Positions 8,905 to 20,602 of a stretch of 64,000 nt of DNA are shown piece by piece. The stretch is from Candidatus Altimarinota bacterium (GTDB lineage Bacteria; Patescibacteriota; Gracilibacteria; BD1-5; UBA6164), in contig JAQTWV010000001.1 in NCBI GenBank assembly GCA_028689115.1, forward strand, positions 721,539 to 785,538, read 5' to 3'. Position 1 is the stretch's first letter. Each line of letters begins with the position of its first letter. The position numbers were made by a program, and so were the translations under genes. Below the pieces are notes generated by a model that ran no database searches, was not told the origin of the DNA, and saw only the letters and a program-made list of their open reading frames with translations.

Positions 8905-10158
8905 CTAGTTTTTGAAACACCTAACAGAAAAACCATAAGGAATATCACTAGTACTATTAGGATCAATATAACCAGAATCAAACCCTAAAAGATAAGGACT
9001 AACACCATTATAAGAAGATGACCAATATAGACCAAAGTAACTTCCATCACCAAAAGTACCATTATTCCAAAAACGAGAACCTGAATAAGGTAGTTTAAGT
9101 ATATTTTGCATTTCTGATCAATTACCAAACCATAATCATGATGCTACAATTCATGACCATTCTAAATTACTTGGTACATGATATCACCTAGCACATGGTC
9201 ATTGTCTTGCTATACTTGTATTTGTTGTATTTCACCAGTTATCTGTTATATCTGTATTTGCCCAACTATATGGAATTGGTAAACTTGCATCCCATACAAA
9301 TCAATATTCATCATTTAATGCATCAAGTCATTCACTTCAATCTATAGGTATAGATTGTTGAGTCATATCATTATAAGCAAATCCTTTATTTCTTCACCAT
9401 TGGAAATATTCTCATCTTGATATTGTCCAATCTGTACTTGCTGTTGTTGCTCATACATTACATGCTGAAGTTGTATATCAACTTCAACTTCATGCACATA
9501 CTATTATATCTGCTGTATCACATCAACTATAAGTTGTTGTTGCTGAAAATGGTGTTGGTGTATTTACTCATGTACAACTATCATAAGGATTAAATACACT
9601 TTCATTAGTTGTTCACACAACTATCTCATATGGTAAATTTACTCCTCAATCCTCTACAAAATATGTACTATCTGGATTGTATGTTATACTTGGACTATCT
9701 CCAGATTGCATCTTGTAATAATTTCATTTTACTACTGCTGTATTTTCTTCTTCATTTACTGTTGATATTTGATTAAATTTATAGGCTCATGTTCCACTTC
9801 ATCATACTGAGTATGATAATACATAATCTCAGTTTGTTACTGGATCTTTAAAACTATTTCCATCTTCTTTTAAAGCTAGAAAATTTGCTGTTCATTGGAT
9901 TGAACTTCAGCTATTTCAATCTATTGTTAATCATGAATTTGTTTTTGTTGTATTTATTAGTGATGAAATAGATGTTCATTTTGAACTTTCAATTCATATC
10001 TTTTTCATAATATTATTTATATCACTTACTCTTTTACTATCTCTTGCTGATGTACTATATCATTGTAAGTTTATAAACGCTATTGTACCCAAAATAGCTA
10101 GTATTGTGATTACTACTATTAGTTCTACTAGTGTAAACGCCTTGTTATTTTTTTGCAT
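8905..10158 (-). CDS. Pilin-like adhesin with C-terminal FISUMP domain
   Basis: A 417-residue protein. The N-terminus KAFTLVELIVVITILAIL is a type IV prepilin signal and helix (Glu at +5). Residues about 30-200 form a pilin-like head shared with the gene at 45056-46492. The C-terminal half is a Fibrobacter succinogenes major paralogous (FISUMP) domain of C-type-lectin-like fold (ISRGEYFQWGRN, ARGYHVPSNLEWSGI, YWSSSYNG, ending PYGFSVRCFKN). In the first 349 residues about 31 of 38 Gly codons are TGA, but the last 68 residues have nine Gly codons and none is TGA; Arg CGT also appears there. The tail thus looks newly acquired from a standard-code source. Surface binding is the expected role. Confidence 0.85.
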
Positions 10159-10172
10159 ATTTTTTTGTAAAA

Positions 10173-10207
10173 AATAAATACTAATATTTTAATTATTAGT
10201 ATTTATT
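10173..10207 (-). terminator. Terminator-like palindrome between ftsE-like gene and pilin gene
   Basis: A 14-bp perfect inverted repeat (AATAAATACTAATA / TATTAGTATTTATT) followed on the minus strand by a T-run, 15 bp before the pilin start. The same palindrome stands at 46503-46539 before the second pilin gene. It could end the upstream gene or act as an attenuator in the pilin leader. Confidence 0.6.
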
Positions 10208-10255
10208 ATGATTTGCAAAGTATTTATTGTTTTTTTAATTGACTATTAAAAATTA

Positions 10256-10939
10256 CTATTTCAAATTATAATGACCATTTTCTACATCTGAAATTATCTT
10301 TCTATCATGAAAAGTTATAACTCTTTTGTTTAATGCATTTACTATATTTGAATCATGAGTTGCCATAATTATAGTTTTTCATTCCATATTTAAATCCAAA
10401 AATATATCCATAATTTCCTTTGCAGTTTCTGGATCTAGATTTCAAGTTGGCTCATCTCAAATAATAATTCTAGGATCATGAACTAATGCTCTTGCAATTG
10501 CAACTCTTTGTTTCTCTCAACCTGATAATTCATAAACAAACTTATCTTTTTTTATCAAAAGTCATACTTTTTCAAGTGCTTCTGGTACTTTTTTTCTAAT
10601 AAGTGCATCGCTATAACCGCAAACTTCCATAGCAAATGCTACATTTTCATATACTTTTTTTGATTCAAGAAGTTTATAATCTTGAAAAATAACTCATACT
10701 TCTCTTCTATAAGAAAGCAAAGTTTCTTCTGTCATTCATCTATAAAGTGCTAAATTACTATCTAAAATTATATCTCATCTTTCTGGACGAAAATCTCAAA
10801 TAATAGATCTAATAACTGATGTTTTTCAACTACCAGAATAACCAATCATAAAAACAAATTCTCACTTTTTTATTTCTATATTTATATCTTTTAATATAAC
10901 TTTATTTCTAAAAGAAAGTGTAACATTATCTATCTTCAT
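10256..10939 (-). CDS. ftsE: FtsE-like ABC transporter ATP-binding protein
   Basis: A 227-residue ABC ATPase. Walker A is GYSGSGKTS, where the second-last Gly is a TGA codon. The Q-loop is VIFQDYKLL, the signature LSGGEKQRVAIARAL (one Gly as TGA), Walker B RIIIGDEPTGNLD, and the H-loop MATHD. The EPTGNLDP stretch and short length match FtsE, the cell-division ATPase that with FtsX controls peptidoglycan hydrolases. No ftsX follows it here: the next gene downstream is the FISUMP adhesin, so FtsX would have to be elsewhere or the protein serves another FtsE-like exporter. Upstream lies the EF-P gene, 80 bp away. Confidence 0.85.
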
Positions 10940-11019
10940 TTATTTATTTTTATATTTTAATTTATTATAATTTAGTAATTTTTCTATAAAATGCAATTTA
11001 ATAGAAAAATTACATAAAA

Positions 11020-11568
11020 TTATTTTACTTTATCTACAAATTCAAAAGTTGATGTATTAACAACTATTTCATCTCATTCCTCAATAAAAGGAGGAACTTC
11101 AAGTTTAAGTCATGTATTTGTTATAACTTCCTTATTTTCACTACTTCAAACAAGTGGTAAAGCTTCAACAACTTTTAATTTCATATAAGTTGCCAATATA
11201 ATTCATACAAAATTTCAATTATGTTGTTGTATATCAATTGTAGCTCATTCAGATAAAAAATACTTCATATCACCTACATCATCTTCACTTAGTTCAACTT
11301 GTTCATAATTTTCACTATTCATAAATACATAAACTCAAGAAGAATTATATAAATATTCAAAAACTGTTCTTTCTAAAATTACATCATCAAGTTTATCATC
11401 ACTACTATATACTTTGTCTGTCATAGAACCATTTCAAATATTTTTTAATCTCATTTTAACTGTTGTAGCTCATCTACCTCATCTATGAGATTCCCATTTA
11501 GTTACAAAATATAAATCTCAATCTATCTCTACTACACAACCTGGTCTAGTTTCAAATGCTGTTTTCAT
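11020..11568 (-). CDS. efp: Elongation factor P, Arg at the modified tip
   Basis: A 182-residue EF-P with three beta-barrel domains, which binds ribosomes stalled on polyproline and promotes peptide-bond formation. KOW-like domain I starts KTAFETRPGCVVEIDGDLYFV. Domain III ends with the conserved GLKLEVPPFIEEGDEIVVNTSTFEFVDKV. The tip loop reads WESHRGGRGATTVKM; the position that is Lys34 in E. coli is Arg here, as in EF-Ps that are rhamnosylated by EarP, although no earP is in the window. About a dozen in-frame TGA all lie at Gly positions. It is transcribed leftward, probably after the antiporter gene. Confidence 0.93.
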
Positions 11569-11649
11569 AAAAAAAATAATTATTAATTAATATTACTAAT
11601 ATTAACTATAATTATTTTTTTTCAAAAATATAATAAAAATATATTTTTA

Positions 11650-13782
11650 TTATGCCATTTTTTTAACATCACTATACATCTCTTTTTCTATTTCATCCAT
11701 AAATTTAAAATACAACTTAGGAGTAATTATTTCTTTATGATACAAATCTTTTATAGTTTTTTCTTCTAACTTTAAAAGTGATTTATTTACAAGCCTAGAT
11801 TCTACTGCATTTATTGTAGCTTTATGATTTGTAAATATTTTTATTCTCTTTTCATCTGCTTGTTTATTAAAAAATGCATATAATTCTATGATTTCATCAA
11901 AAAGTGATTTATCAAATCAAAAATCAATTTCAGCTAATATTCTAAGTTCTTTAATTACTTTTCTTGTAATTATAAGTCTTGTTCTATTTCTAATATATGA
12001 ATCTAAATCAGTTGAAGTTCTTTTATAAATATGAACTACACACCTAGTAAATATATCATAATCATTTTTCTTATTTGAGATACTACTTAATTGTTCATGA
12101 GATGATTCTAATCTTTCAATTTGTTTTTCTATTTTTCTAAGTATATATTTGAAATTTTTCTCATCAATTTCATTATATAAAAATAATTCTTTTAAATATT
12201 GTTTTTCAATTCAAAGCGCATGAAGTGATAATGCTCTTCTAATAAGAGTTTTTGGATCTGCTCATTTTTCTTCTAAAACTTTTTTCATCTTTTTAACAGC
12301 ATGATTTAGTTTTTCACTATACTTATCTTTTAACTCATCATATTCATTTTGAGTTAAATATGCTTTTTTGAAAGAAAGATTTAATTTTTGAATAATTTTT
12401 AAATTTGATAATATTTTTCATTCTTCATATTCAAATTCTTCAAGTTTATGTAATCTATCAATTCATAATCTTCTCATTATTATAGGAGTTGTTGGAGCTT
12501 TAATAAATAATGTAAACATTATACATCAGATAGTTAAAACTAATAGAAAATCTTTTATAGAATAATCATAATTCCATCAAACTGTTTGTTGAAATAATAA
12601 TATTTTTTCATACCCAACATCACCTACTCACGGAATTAACAATACCATCATCAAAGCAAGTGCTCATCTTAAACTTCACCAAGAAAGTAAAATTGACCAA
12701 GAGTTAGGAATATGGTCTTCTATTTTGAAAAAATTATTTATTCATACTGGGATATAAACTGAAATAATTCTAGAAATCATAACTACTAAAATAGCTACAA
12801 ATAAAGGTATAATAAATTCACTGAAATTTATATCTAAGTCACTAAGAATTAATCACATAAGTATAAATACAAGTGAATTTGAAATAAATGCAAAAAATTC
12901 CCAAAATTTATGCATATGAATTTCAACTCTTGGTGTAATCTTATATCTACCATAATTTCAAATTACAATTGATGCTATAACTGTTGCTATTACTCAAGAA
13001 ATAGGTAAAAATGGAAATTTTTCAGTTATAAGTTCAGCAAATATAAAAGTAATATGTGCTAAAAGCATAGTTATAACTATTTCTGCTTCCTCATTATTTT
13101 TTATGTATCAAAGTATTTTACTAAATAAAAAACCTGTAAATCATCAAAAAATAATTCAACCTCATACCATAGAAGCAAATTTAAGAGTTCCATCCAAAAA
13201 TGTTGAAGCTCAAATATTACCTCAATCTATTATCAATCAAAGTACAACTAAAAACATAGCTACTGCTGTACCATCATTAAACAAACTTTCTCCCTCAAAA
13301 ATAATAGTTAATCTTCTAGGAGCTCAAAGTGATTTAAAAATTGATAAAACTGCTACTGGATCTGTTGCTGAAATAAGAACTCAAAACAATAAACAAACCA
13401 TAAAAGGAATATGTAGTCCTACAAATGGAAAAAGATAAAACAATCAAAGCGCAATTAATGCTCAAGAAATTATTAATCAAAAAATAGATAATCATGCGAT
13501 TGTTTTCCAATTCATAATTAACTGTCTATAATTCATATTATATGATGCTTCAAAAAGCAATACTGGCAATAACACATAAAATAATAAATTTGGTGTTAAT
13601 TGAAAGTCATCTATAAATGAAAAAATTGGAATATGAGAAATTGGTATTAATAATAATCAAACAATTACTAATAATACTGTATAAGGGAAATTTATTCTTT
13701 TACTTAAAATATAAGTAAAAGAACTAATTATAAGTAAAAATAAAACTGCTAGAGTTTGAGATAAAAAACTTATTTCTTCCAT
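11650..13782 (-). CDS. Na+/H+ antiporter, CPA1/NhaP type
   Basis: A 710-residue monovalent cation/proton antiporter. Residues 1-430 hold about twelve hydrophobic helices with the family motifs: FEASYNM, ATDPVAVLSIFK (the ion-site motif ATDP), and EGESLFNDGTAVA (FGESLxND motif). The last 250 residues form a charged, largely helical cytosolic domain with a coiled-coil look (SFKKAYLTQNEYDEL, LEEKTIKDLYHKEIITPK), as in plant and bacterial NhaP relatives with regulatory tails. It would exchange Na+ or K+ for protons across the cytoplasmic membrane. A 75-residue stretch on the plus strand inside it is only a shadow frame. It lies upstream of efp. Confidence 0.85.
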
Positions 13783-13864
13783 AAAATTGAGTTATATATA
13801 TTTAAACAAGTCCAAAGTCTAAAAGTTTTTTAAATTTATGCAAGTTTTTATAAAAAAATATTGG

Positions 13865-15346
13865 CTATTTTAAGTAATACTTTTTATATTCTAAATAAAA
13901 ATATGGCAAATATAATGAAAACAAAATAATAGCAAAAAAAATAAAATCAAAATATAATCCTTTTGAAAAATGAACTAATAAATAATTTCAAAATAAAAAT
14001 ACAAATAAACCAAATATAATTCATCTGATTATAAAGAAAATTGGAAACTTAAAATTAATTATCTGTTTAGTATAATAATATCAAAATAAAAATAACAATA
14101 TTTGAGAAACAAGCGTAGTTACTCAAGCTCACATAAAACTATATTTTGGAATTAAAATTATATTTCAAACTATATTAAAAATGGTAATAAATATATTTAT
14201 TTTTAATAATTTTTCTTGTTTTTCAGCTCAAACTAGTGCATAAATAAAAACAAGTGATAAAAAATAAAACAATATTACAAAAAATACAACTACAAAAGCA
14301 TCACTCGAATTATACATATGAGTAGTAACTAAATAGTTTTCATTTGCAATTATCTTGATTATATAATCTCTAAGTAAAACTCAAAGAACAAACAACAATG
14401 AAGAAAAACAAAAAAGTATTTTAAAGGAAATATCAATTAGTGATAATAACTTATTTTCATCTTTTTCTTTAAATCATTTACTTAAACTTGGAAGCATTGA
14501 AGTCATATAAAATCATCAAATTACCATCAAAACTTCTACTATTTTCATAGGAAGACTATAAAGTGCTATACTTAAATCACCTTTTGTTGGTCACTCTAAT
14601 AAAGAAAGTAAAATCACATCAACCTTAAAATAAACAACACTTAAAAATAAAGCTATTCAATATGGAAGTGAAATTTTAAAAAGATGTTTTATATATTTCC
14701 AATCAAATTCAAATCAAATCTTTGTTATTCTTCTAGCATATAAAAAATTTAAAAATGTATTTATAAAAACTGAAATAACTCAAGCTGAAACTATAAATAA
14801 AAATGGGTTATAAAAACTAAAATTTTGAACAAAATCTTTAGGATAAATGTAAAATGCAATTATTGCTATTAATGAGACATTTATTATCTTTGAAATTATC
14901 AAACTAATTGCTGAAAACTCAATCTGCATATTTGCTTGCATAAGAGCAAGAATAGAAGAATTTAAAAGTTGAAAAATAGTAAAAAAAGATACTATTATTA
15001 TAGAAATGATAGCTAACTCTGAATTATAACCTGGGAGAAAAAATGCAATTATAGTAGATAAAAACAAAATTAATATTCACAAAATAAGCCTAAGAGTCAT
15101 CACATTTCAAACTATCTTGCTTGAATTTTCTCTATTATTTGATATTTCTCTAATTGAAATTGCATATAAACCTAAATCAGCCAAAAAAACAAAGATTCAA
15201 GTATAATTATAAATTTTTGAATATAATCAATACATTTCAACTGATAAATAATTAGTTAAAATACTAATTAAAAATATTGCAATTATTGCTGTAACAGCTT
15301 TTGATAAGATTTGAGAAAATGTATTGCTTGCTATTTTTTTTAACAC
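13865..15346 (-). CDS. Wzx-like polysaccharide flippase (MOP superfamily)
   Basis: A 493-residue membrane protein with about fourteen hydrophobic helices, of the polysaccharide transport protein family that flips lipid-linked oligosaccharides across the cytoplasmic membrane. The N-terminus (LKKIASNTFSQILSKAV, then LSVEMYGLYSKIYNYTGIFVFLADLGLYAISIREIS) is the typical Wzx opening, and the internal SAGVISVFINTFLNFLYARR and FMGAGVTTLVSQ segments fit the family repeats. The only in-frame start is GTG at 15344-15346. It is a stand-alone gene; no glycosyltransferase locus surrounds it. The substrate is unknown, and a MurJ-like lipid II role cannot be ruled out, although the fold looks nearer to Wzx. 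Confidence 0.8.
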
Positions 15347-15480
15347 GAGATACTAAAATTATTAAATTATTTTTTCTAGTGTAATGTAAATTATTTCTTT
15401 GTAAATACAAAAGAAATAAATTTTCTTTACAAAACCATTCTAAGATATAAAATTTAAAAAATATTTATAATAAACCAAAA

Positions 15481-16962
15481 ATGAAAAAAAACTTTTTCCT
15501 AACTATTTTTATATTAATTTTAATAATATCATTGTCTGTAGCTATTTATTTATTTCTAAACAAAAAAAATGAATTAGAAAATAATAGTTTAGACAATTCA
15601 ACATATTCTTGAATTTTTGACTCAAATAGTAAAAATGAAAATCCAAACGATAGACTTGATACTTTGAAAAAAAAGATTGCTTTAAAATGATTACTTACAA
15701 AATGAGATTTATATTTTGAAAATATGGAGTATACAACTGCACTTACTCAATATTTACAAGTATACAAGGAAGTCCCAAATGATAGAGAAACAAATTTAAA
15801 AATATGAGATATTTACTATAATTTAAATAAATATGATAAAGCTTATGAATATTATAGTAATATAAAAAATTATCAAAACCTAGATAAGACAAAAGCTGTT
15901 TTAAGTTTAATAAATTCAACATATAATTGAACATGAAGTTTAGAAAAATTATATAGTGAGATAGATAGTATTTGATTAAATAAACCTGAAAATTTTTATT
16001 ATAAAAATTCGCTTATCTGTATAAATGATTTTTCAAAATGTAGAGCAAATTTTCAAGAAACATTTGATAAAAATACTACTTCTTGAACTTGAAGTATTTA
16101 TGAAGATTCAAAAAATTTAAAAACAGTAAATGGTGCATTTATAAATTACTATAATTTTAAAATTGATGATCTTACTTACAAAGCAGCACTTGTAGCTTGA
16201 GCATTTTATCAAAATTGAACATATCTAATAGCACTTGAAACTGCAAAATCTATACTAAAAACAAATATAAATTATAAACCAATGCTGAAAATAGCAGCAA
16301 AAAGTGCTTATGAATTATGATTGTACAAAGAAGCAAAAGATTATTTAATAGAATACAATAAAATAGAATCAAACGATGCTGAAGCTAGTTATTTTTTAGC
16401 AAGAATTTATGAAAAACTAAATGACAAAATTCTTAGTAGTATTCATTATAATAAGGCTATAAAAATTTGATATCCTGATTTAAATGATATAAGAAGAAGA
16501 TTAATTTTTATATATTTTGAATTAAATGAAACAGAAAAAATGTTATCTACATTTAAAGATTTGATTGATTCAAAAGATGAAAAATTAAATATAAATGATT
16601 ATAATCTAGCTATATATTATAATATTTTAAATAATGAATTAGCTACTGCATTAAAATATAGTGAAATTGCTAAATTAAAATATCCAGATTCAGAATTATT
16701 TTATTGATACCAATCTTGGATAATGCTTCAAAGTGATAATATAAGTGATTATCAATTTAAAACAATAGAAAACAATATAAACAAAGCACTTGAAATAAAC
16801 GATAAAAGTTCTATGATTACAATGGTAAAATGAATTTTTGAATTTAAAAAAGAAAATTATGATGATGCATTTATTACATTTAAAAAAGCAATTACTCTTG
16901 ATAAAAATAATGAATATTCTGAAACAACTAAGTATTGGTTAGAACAAATTCCTAAAAAATAA
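15481..16962 (+). CDS. Membrane-anchored TPR-repeat protein
   Basis: A 493-residue protein with one N-terminal membrane anchor (KKNFFLTIFILILIISLSVAIYLFL) and then an all-helical extracytoplasmic region with repeated tetratricopeptide-like units, for example YTTALTQYLQVYKEVPNDRETNLKIGDIYYNLNKYDKAYEYY near residues 80-130, and NINKALEINDKSSMITMVKGIFEFKKENYDDAFITFKKAI near the end. Such proteins scaffold complexes. No enzymatic motif is present. About fifteen in-frame TGA codons lie mostly in TPR turns. It is followed after 4 bp by a second unknown gene, so the two are probably co-transcribed. Confidence 0.75.
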
Positions 16963-16966
16963 TAAT

Positions 16967-17530
16967 ATGAATGAAAAAATTAATTCTTGAGTTTTAAATG
17001 AAAAAGAAAGATTAGATAAAAAAATTATGCTTGATAATCTAGCAAATGAAATATCTAAAAAGTTTAAAATAGAAAAAAAAGAAATATTATCGCTTATAAA
17101 AAATACAACACTAGAATGACTTGAAAACCTAAAAAGTGAGATAAAAGAAACTTGAAGTTCTGATTTAAATAAACTAGATAATAGTGAATTAGAAAAATTG
17201 TTTTTAATCTTAAAATGAGCTCAAGAATTAATAGAAAATTCTTCTAAATTAGAAATAAAAATATTAAAAGATGATGTAGAAAAAAGTATAAGTATAGATG
17301 ACTTTAAAAATCATATAGAAGATTATCTACCAAGTAAACTTATAGATAAAGCCAAAAATCCAACAGCACTTCATGAACATATATTATGATTTGCTCTATG
17401 AACAGCGAATTCTCTAATTGCAACAATTGATTTATTGTATCAAATCTGAGCATGAATTATAAAAATGCCTTATCACATATATATGATTGTTTCATGAAAA
17501 TGAGAAATTAAGTCGATGAAAAATATATAA
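16967..17530 (+). CDS. Unknown helical protein downstream of TPR gene
   Basis: A 187-residue protein with no recognised family. Residues 1-130 are charged and probably coiled coil (KEILSLIKNTTLEGLENLKSEI). Residues about 140-180 contain one to two hydrophobic segments (ILGFALGTANSLIATIDLLYQIGAGIIKMPYHIYMIVSG), so it may sit at the membrane by its C-terminus. It starts 4 bp after the TPR protein gene and ends right at a terminator, which suggests a partner of the TPR protein. This pairing is inference from position only. Confidence 0.6.
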
Positions 17531-17558
17531 AAAAATCTGCATTTATGCAGATTTTTTT
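17531..17558 (+). terminator. Intrinsic terminator after the TPR operon
   Basis: AAAAATCTGC / GCAGATTTTT stem with a six-base loop and a T-run, directly after the TAA at 17528-17530. Confidence 0.8.
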
Positions 17559-17566
17559 ATATATTT

Positions 17567-18019
17567 TTAGCAATCAATTCAAGGAATAACTATTCATTTT
17601 AATCTATCTCTAAAAAATTCTAAGTTGTCATTTATAACACTATCTTCTACTACTTGTTTAGCAAAAACTATTGATTTTATTTTAAGTGCATTTATAGGAT
17701 CATCATATAAAAATCAGATTAATAATTCTCATGATTTTATCTTAGAAATATTTAATCTTAGATATTTAATATAATCTTCATCTTCAATAAAAAACATATT
17801 TTTAACTTCATATCAATATAACTCTAAATCTGTAGAAACATATCTAATTCTTTCTTTATATAAAGAAAGTAACTCAATAAATTTATCATTTTTAAGAGAA
17901 ATATCTTTTCATAATCTTTTAATTCATACAGTATTTAAAACTTCCTTAAGAAAAATAGAAAAATGTTTTGTTTTTTCATTTTCTCATCCTCATAATTGTT
18001 CTCAAATTATTTTATTCAT
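17567..18019 (-). CDS. Unknown 150-residue protein at the end of the NIF3 operon
   Basis: A 150-residue soluble protein (MNKIIGEQLGGGENEKTKHF, ending LKGIVIPGIDC) without a family I recognise. It is helical and rich in Lys, Glu and Ile, with no signal or membrane segment. The gene starts 4 bp after the NIF3-like gene stop and is thus the last gene of a leftward operon. Its stop lies against the terminator of the opposing TPR operon. Ten in-frame TGA codons are present. A regulatory or accessory role for its neighbours is possible but not supported by sequence. Confidence 0.6.
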
Positions 18020-18023
18020 AATC

Positions 18024-18800
18024 TTAATATTTTTCATCTAAAAAAACTATTTCAATTCCAAATTTATCCCTCAAATGATAAGCTAAAAGTTTTGGTCCTA
18101 TTTTTTCAGTTTCATAATGTCATCAAATCAAAATACTTTGTCATAATTCTTTTGCAAAAGTCATCTCATAATGAGCTCATTCTCAAGTTACAAAGACATC
18201 ATAATTTTTATCATTTGCTTCTTTTACACAGCTTAAAGCTCATCCAGAAACAAATGCTACACTATTTATATAGTCTTTTTTTCAAAAATTATATAGCCTC
18301 TTTGTTAATTGCATCATTTCTGCATATGGAGTTACCATATTTGAAATATGAATCTTATGTTTAAATTTAATTCAAAATCAAATAGGAATTCAATGATAAA
18401 ATCAAAAATCTTCTATTTCATATTCTCATTCTTGGAGTCAAAAAATATTTATAAAAGCTTTAGCTAGTCATATATTATTTCAAACTTCATTATGTGCATC
18501 AAGTGGAAGATGGCAAGAATAAAGACTTATATCATTATTTATAAGTTTTTTTGCTCTCTCAAATGGAACTCAAACAAGTGCTTGTTCAAATCACCAAAAT
18601 AAACCATGATGAGTCAAAACCATATCTACTCACTCTTCAATTGCCTTATCAAAAATATAAGTATTTGCATCTACTGCATATCATATTTTTTTTATTTCAT
18701 CCTTACTATTATCAACTTGTAAGCCATTTTTTGAATCATCTTTAAATTCTGAAATCTTTAAATACTCATCTAAGTATTTTATTAATTCTTCTTTTTTCAT
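18024..18800 (-). CDS. NIF3-like dinuclear metal-centre protein
   Basis: A 258-residue member of the NIF3/YbgI (GTP cyclohydrolase I type 2) family. The metal ligands are in place: THHGLFW (two His), SCHLPLDAH (His, Asp) near the middle, and GHYETE (His, Glu) near the C-terminus. Family-wide the catalytic role is unclear, with hydrolase activities reported for some members, so no reaction is assigned. It lies between yggS-like and an unknown gene with spacings of 9 and 4 bp, in a leftward operon. Its length is the usual one for the short NIF3 form without the inserted PII-like domain. Confidence 0.88.
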
Positions 18801-18809
18801 AATTAATTT

Positions 18810-19439
18810 TTAATTATATAAAGCATTTCAAATTCTAACTATATCAATTCCCTTTTCCAAAGCTATTTCATAATCAATAGAAGTTCAAGCAGAAATAAAT
18901 CAGTTTGGAATATATTTATTTCTTAAGTTTAGTAGTAAATCAAACTCTTTTTCTTTTTCTTCTCTTGTAAATTCACTTCTTCCAATTGCAGAAAATCAAA
19001 TCAAACTTATATTTTCCATTTCTCAAATCACTTTTAAAAATTCTGGAATCTTATCAACTTCAACTCAACCTGGTTTTGTAACGTCAACATTTATTTGTAG
19101 AAATATTTGAACCCATAAATCAGCTTTAGAACAAATTTCTTCCATTCTCAAAATTTGTTTCATATCATCTACACTATGAATAACTAAGCAATCTTTAACA
19201 ATTTCTTTTATTTGTTTAGTTTGAATATTTCAAATAAAGTGAGATTTTTCTCTATCAAATTCTTTTAGTTTTACTCATTCAAGTCTATTTTCTCAAAAAC
19301 CTTCAAGTATATCAAAATAATTTTGTTCCATAAATAAAACAACTTCTTCAGTGTCTTTTTTATCTAAATACTTAGTTACGACCAATATCCTAGATTCTGA
19401 ATTTCTTATTTTTTCTAATAATTGAGTATTTAATTTCAT
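18810..19439 (-). CDS. YggS-type PLP homeostasis protein
   Basis: A 209-residue pyridoxal-phosphate-binding protein of the YggS/PROSC family, which helps keep free PLP in balance. The conserved elements are ILVVTKYLD with the Schiff-base Lys, FGENRLEGVKLK (GENRVQE motif), HFIGNIQTKQIK (HFIGxLQxNK), IGFSAIGRSEF and, near the end, ISAGTSIDYEIALEKGIDIVRIGNALY (G-T-S-D-DxxxAI-GxxxVRIGxxLF). It is a little shorter than the usual 230 residues. It sits 9 bp upstream of the NIF3-like gene. Confidence 0.9.
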
Positions 19440-19526
19440 AATTTATCTTTTAAATATATATTGTTCTAATTTTTTACAAAATTGTTAAAAACTAGGTATT
19501 TTTGTTAAGTTATTGTTAAAAAGTTT

Positions 19527-20186
19527 CTACACATACATCAATTTATTTCAATTTACTTTCAGCCATTTTTGATGTTTTTTATAATGTCCATGATTTAATT
19601 TAGAAAAGAAATTATCTACATTTGACCAAAACTTTTGACTATGATTCATTTCAAGTAAATGCGATAACTCATGAATTATTACATAATCAATTGTTTCAAG
19701 CGGTGACATAATAAGTCTAAAACTAAAATTTAAATTTTTCTTACTACTACAACTTCACCACCTAGTTTTAGCACTTGTAATTCTTAATTCCCTAAAATCT
19801 AAATTGTATTCTCTAGCCAAAATAACTACCCTTTCTTTTATATGTTTTGATGCTTCAGTTTTATAAAAGATAATAAATTTCTCTCTTGTTTTTTCCTTAT
19901 GTTTGTAGTTTAAATAGAAATTATTTCAATCAAAACTTATTTTTTCGCTTACTTCATCAAAGATAAGTTTATAAGTATTTCATAAAAAATAAAACTCTTC
20001 TCACTCTACAAAATTTTTACTTTTTTCTAAAACAGAACTTTTAGCTTTTTCTATCCAAGTTTTATTTTTTTCTATAAAAGACAAAATAGTTTTTTCACTA
20101 GTAAAATATGGTGCTTTGATAATTAATTCTCAATCAGTACCAATACTAAGCGACAATGATTTTCTCCAAGACCTTATTATTTTCAT
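19527..20186 (-). CDS. YgjP-like zinc metallopeptidase (DUF45)
   Basis: A 219-residue protein of the SprT-like/DUF45 (YgjP) family. The zinc site is IDYVIIHELSHLLEMNHSQKFW (HExxH with a third His) followed by the conserved C-terminal HYKKHQKWLK. The arginine-rich motif TRWGSCSSKKNLNFSF is also typical. The family is predicted to be metal-dependent hydrolases; substrates are unknown. The start MKIIRSWRKSLSLSIG and total length match homologues. The gene overlaps no neighbour: its start is 3 bp after the stop of the IMPACT gene upstream. Confidence 0.88.
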
Positions 20187-20188
20187 TT

Positions 20189-20602
20189 TTAAATTTCTTT
20201 TAAAATTATTTTTGTAGCATCTATTACATTTTTAAATCTATCTGTTTGTAAATGTATTCATCAAAAATATCTAGTTACTACAATAATAGTATTTATATAT
20301 TCTTCCCTTTGTAATTCTCTTAAAATACACATTCAAGCTCCAGTTTCACCATCATCATTTTTTCATTCAAGTATACTTCAGCTTTCAAGTTTTATCCTAT
20401 ATGCAAAGGTATTATGAGTTGCTTTTTTAAAATAATCATCCAGTAAGATTTCTTTCATAAATAAATCTACTTCTTCTTTTGAAGCTACAATTCAAGCAAC
20501 AACACTATATTTACTCTTCCTATCAATTATAACATTACTAAGTATCTTTCTTTTAAACTTTGGAATATTTCAACCAAAATCTAGAGATAATTTATTTGTC
20601 AT
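20189..20602 (-). CDS. IMPACT/YigZ-family protein (UPF0029)
   Basis: A 137-residue single-domain UPF0029 protein. The conserved stretch DDGETGAGMCILRELQ corresponds to the family's DDGEPxGTAGxPIL motif, and IIVVTRYFGGIHLQTDRFKN to VVTRYFGGxxLGxGGL. It lacks the C-terminal DUF1949 domain found in E. coli YigZ, so it is the short form. IMPACT proteins act in translational stress in eukaryotes; the bacterial role is poorly defined. Its start overlaps the end of the MazG-like gene by 11 bp, so the two are translationally coupled. Confidence 0.82.

Noticed and set aside
8905-10158. Complete diversity-generating retroelement
   Set aside because: The variable-looking tail is suggestive, but no reverse transcriptase, template repeat or accessory gene is present in the window.
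13103-13438. 111-residue ORF on the plus strand
   Set aside because: It lies wholly inside the antiporter gene on the other strand, with no promoter or family; a shadow frame. The same holds for many others such as 4183-4506, 6902-7159, 17996-18364, 41106-41357 and 62835-63293.
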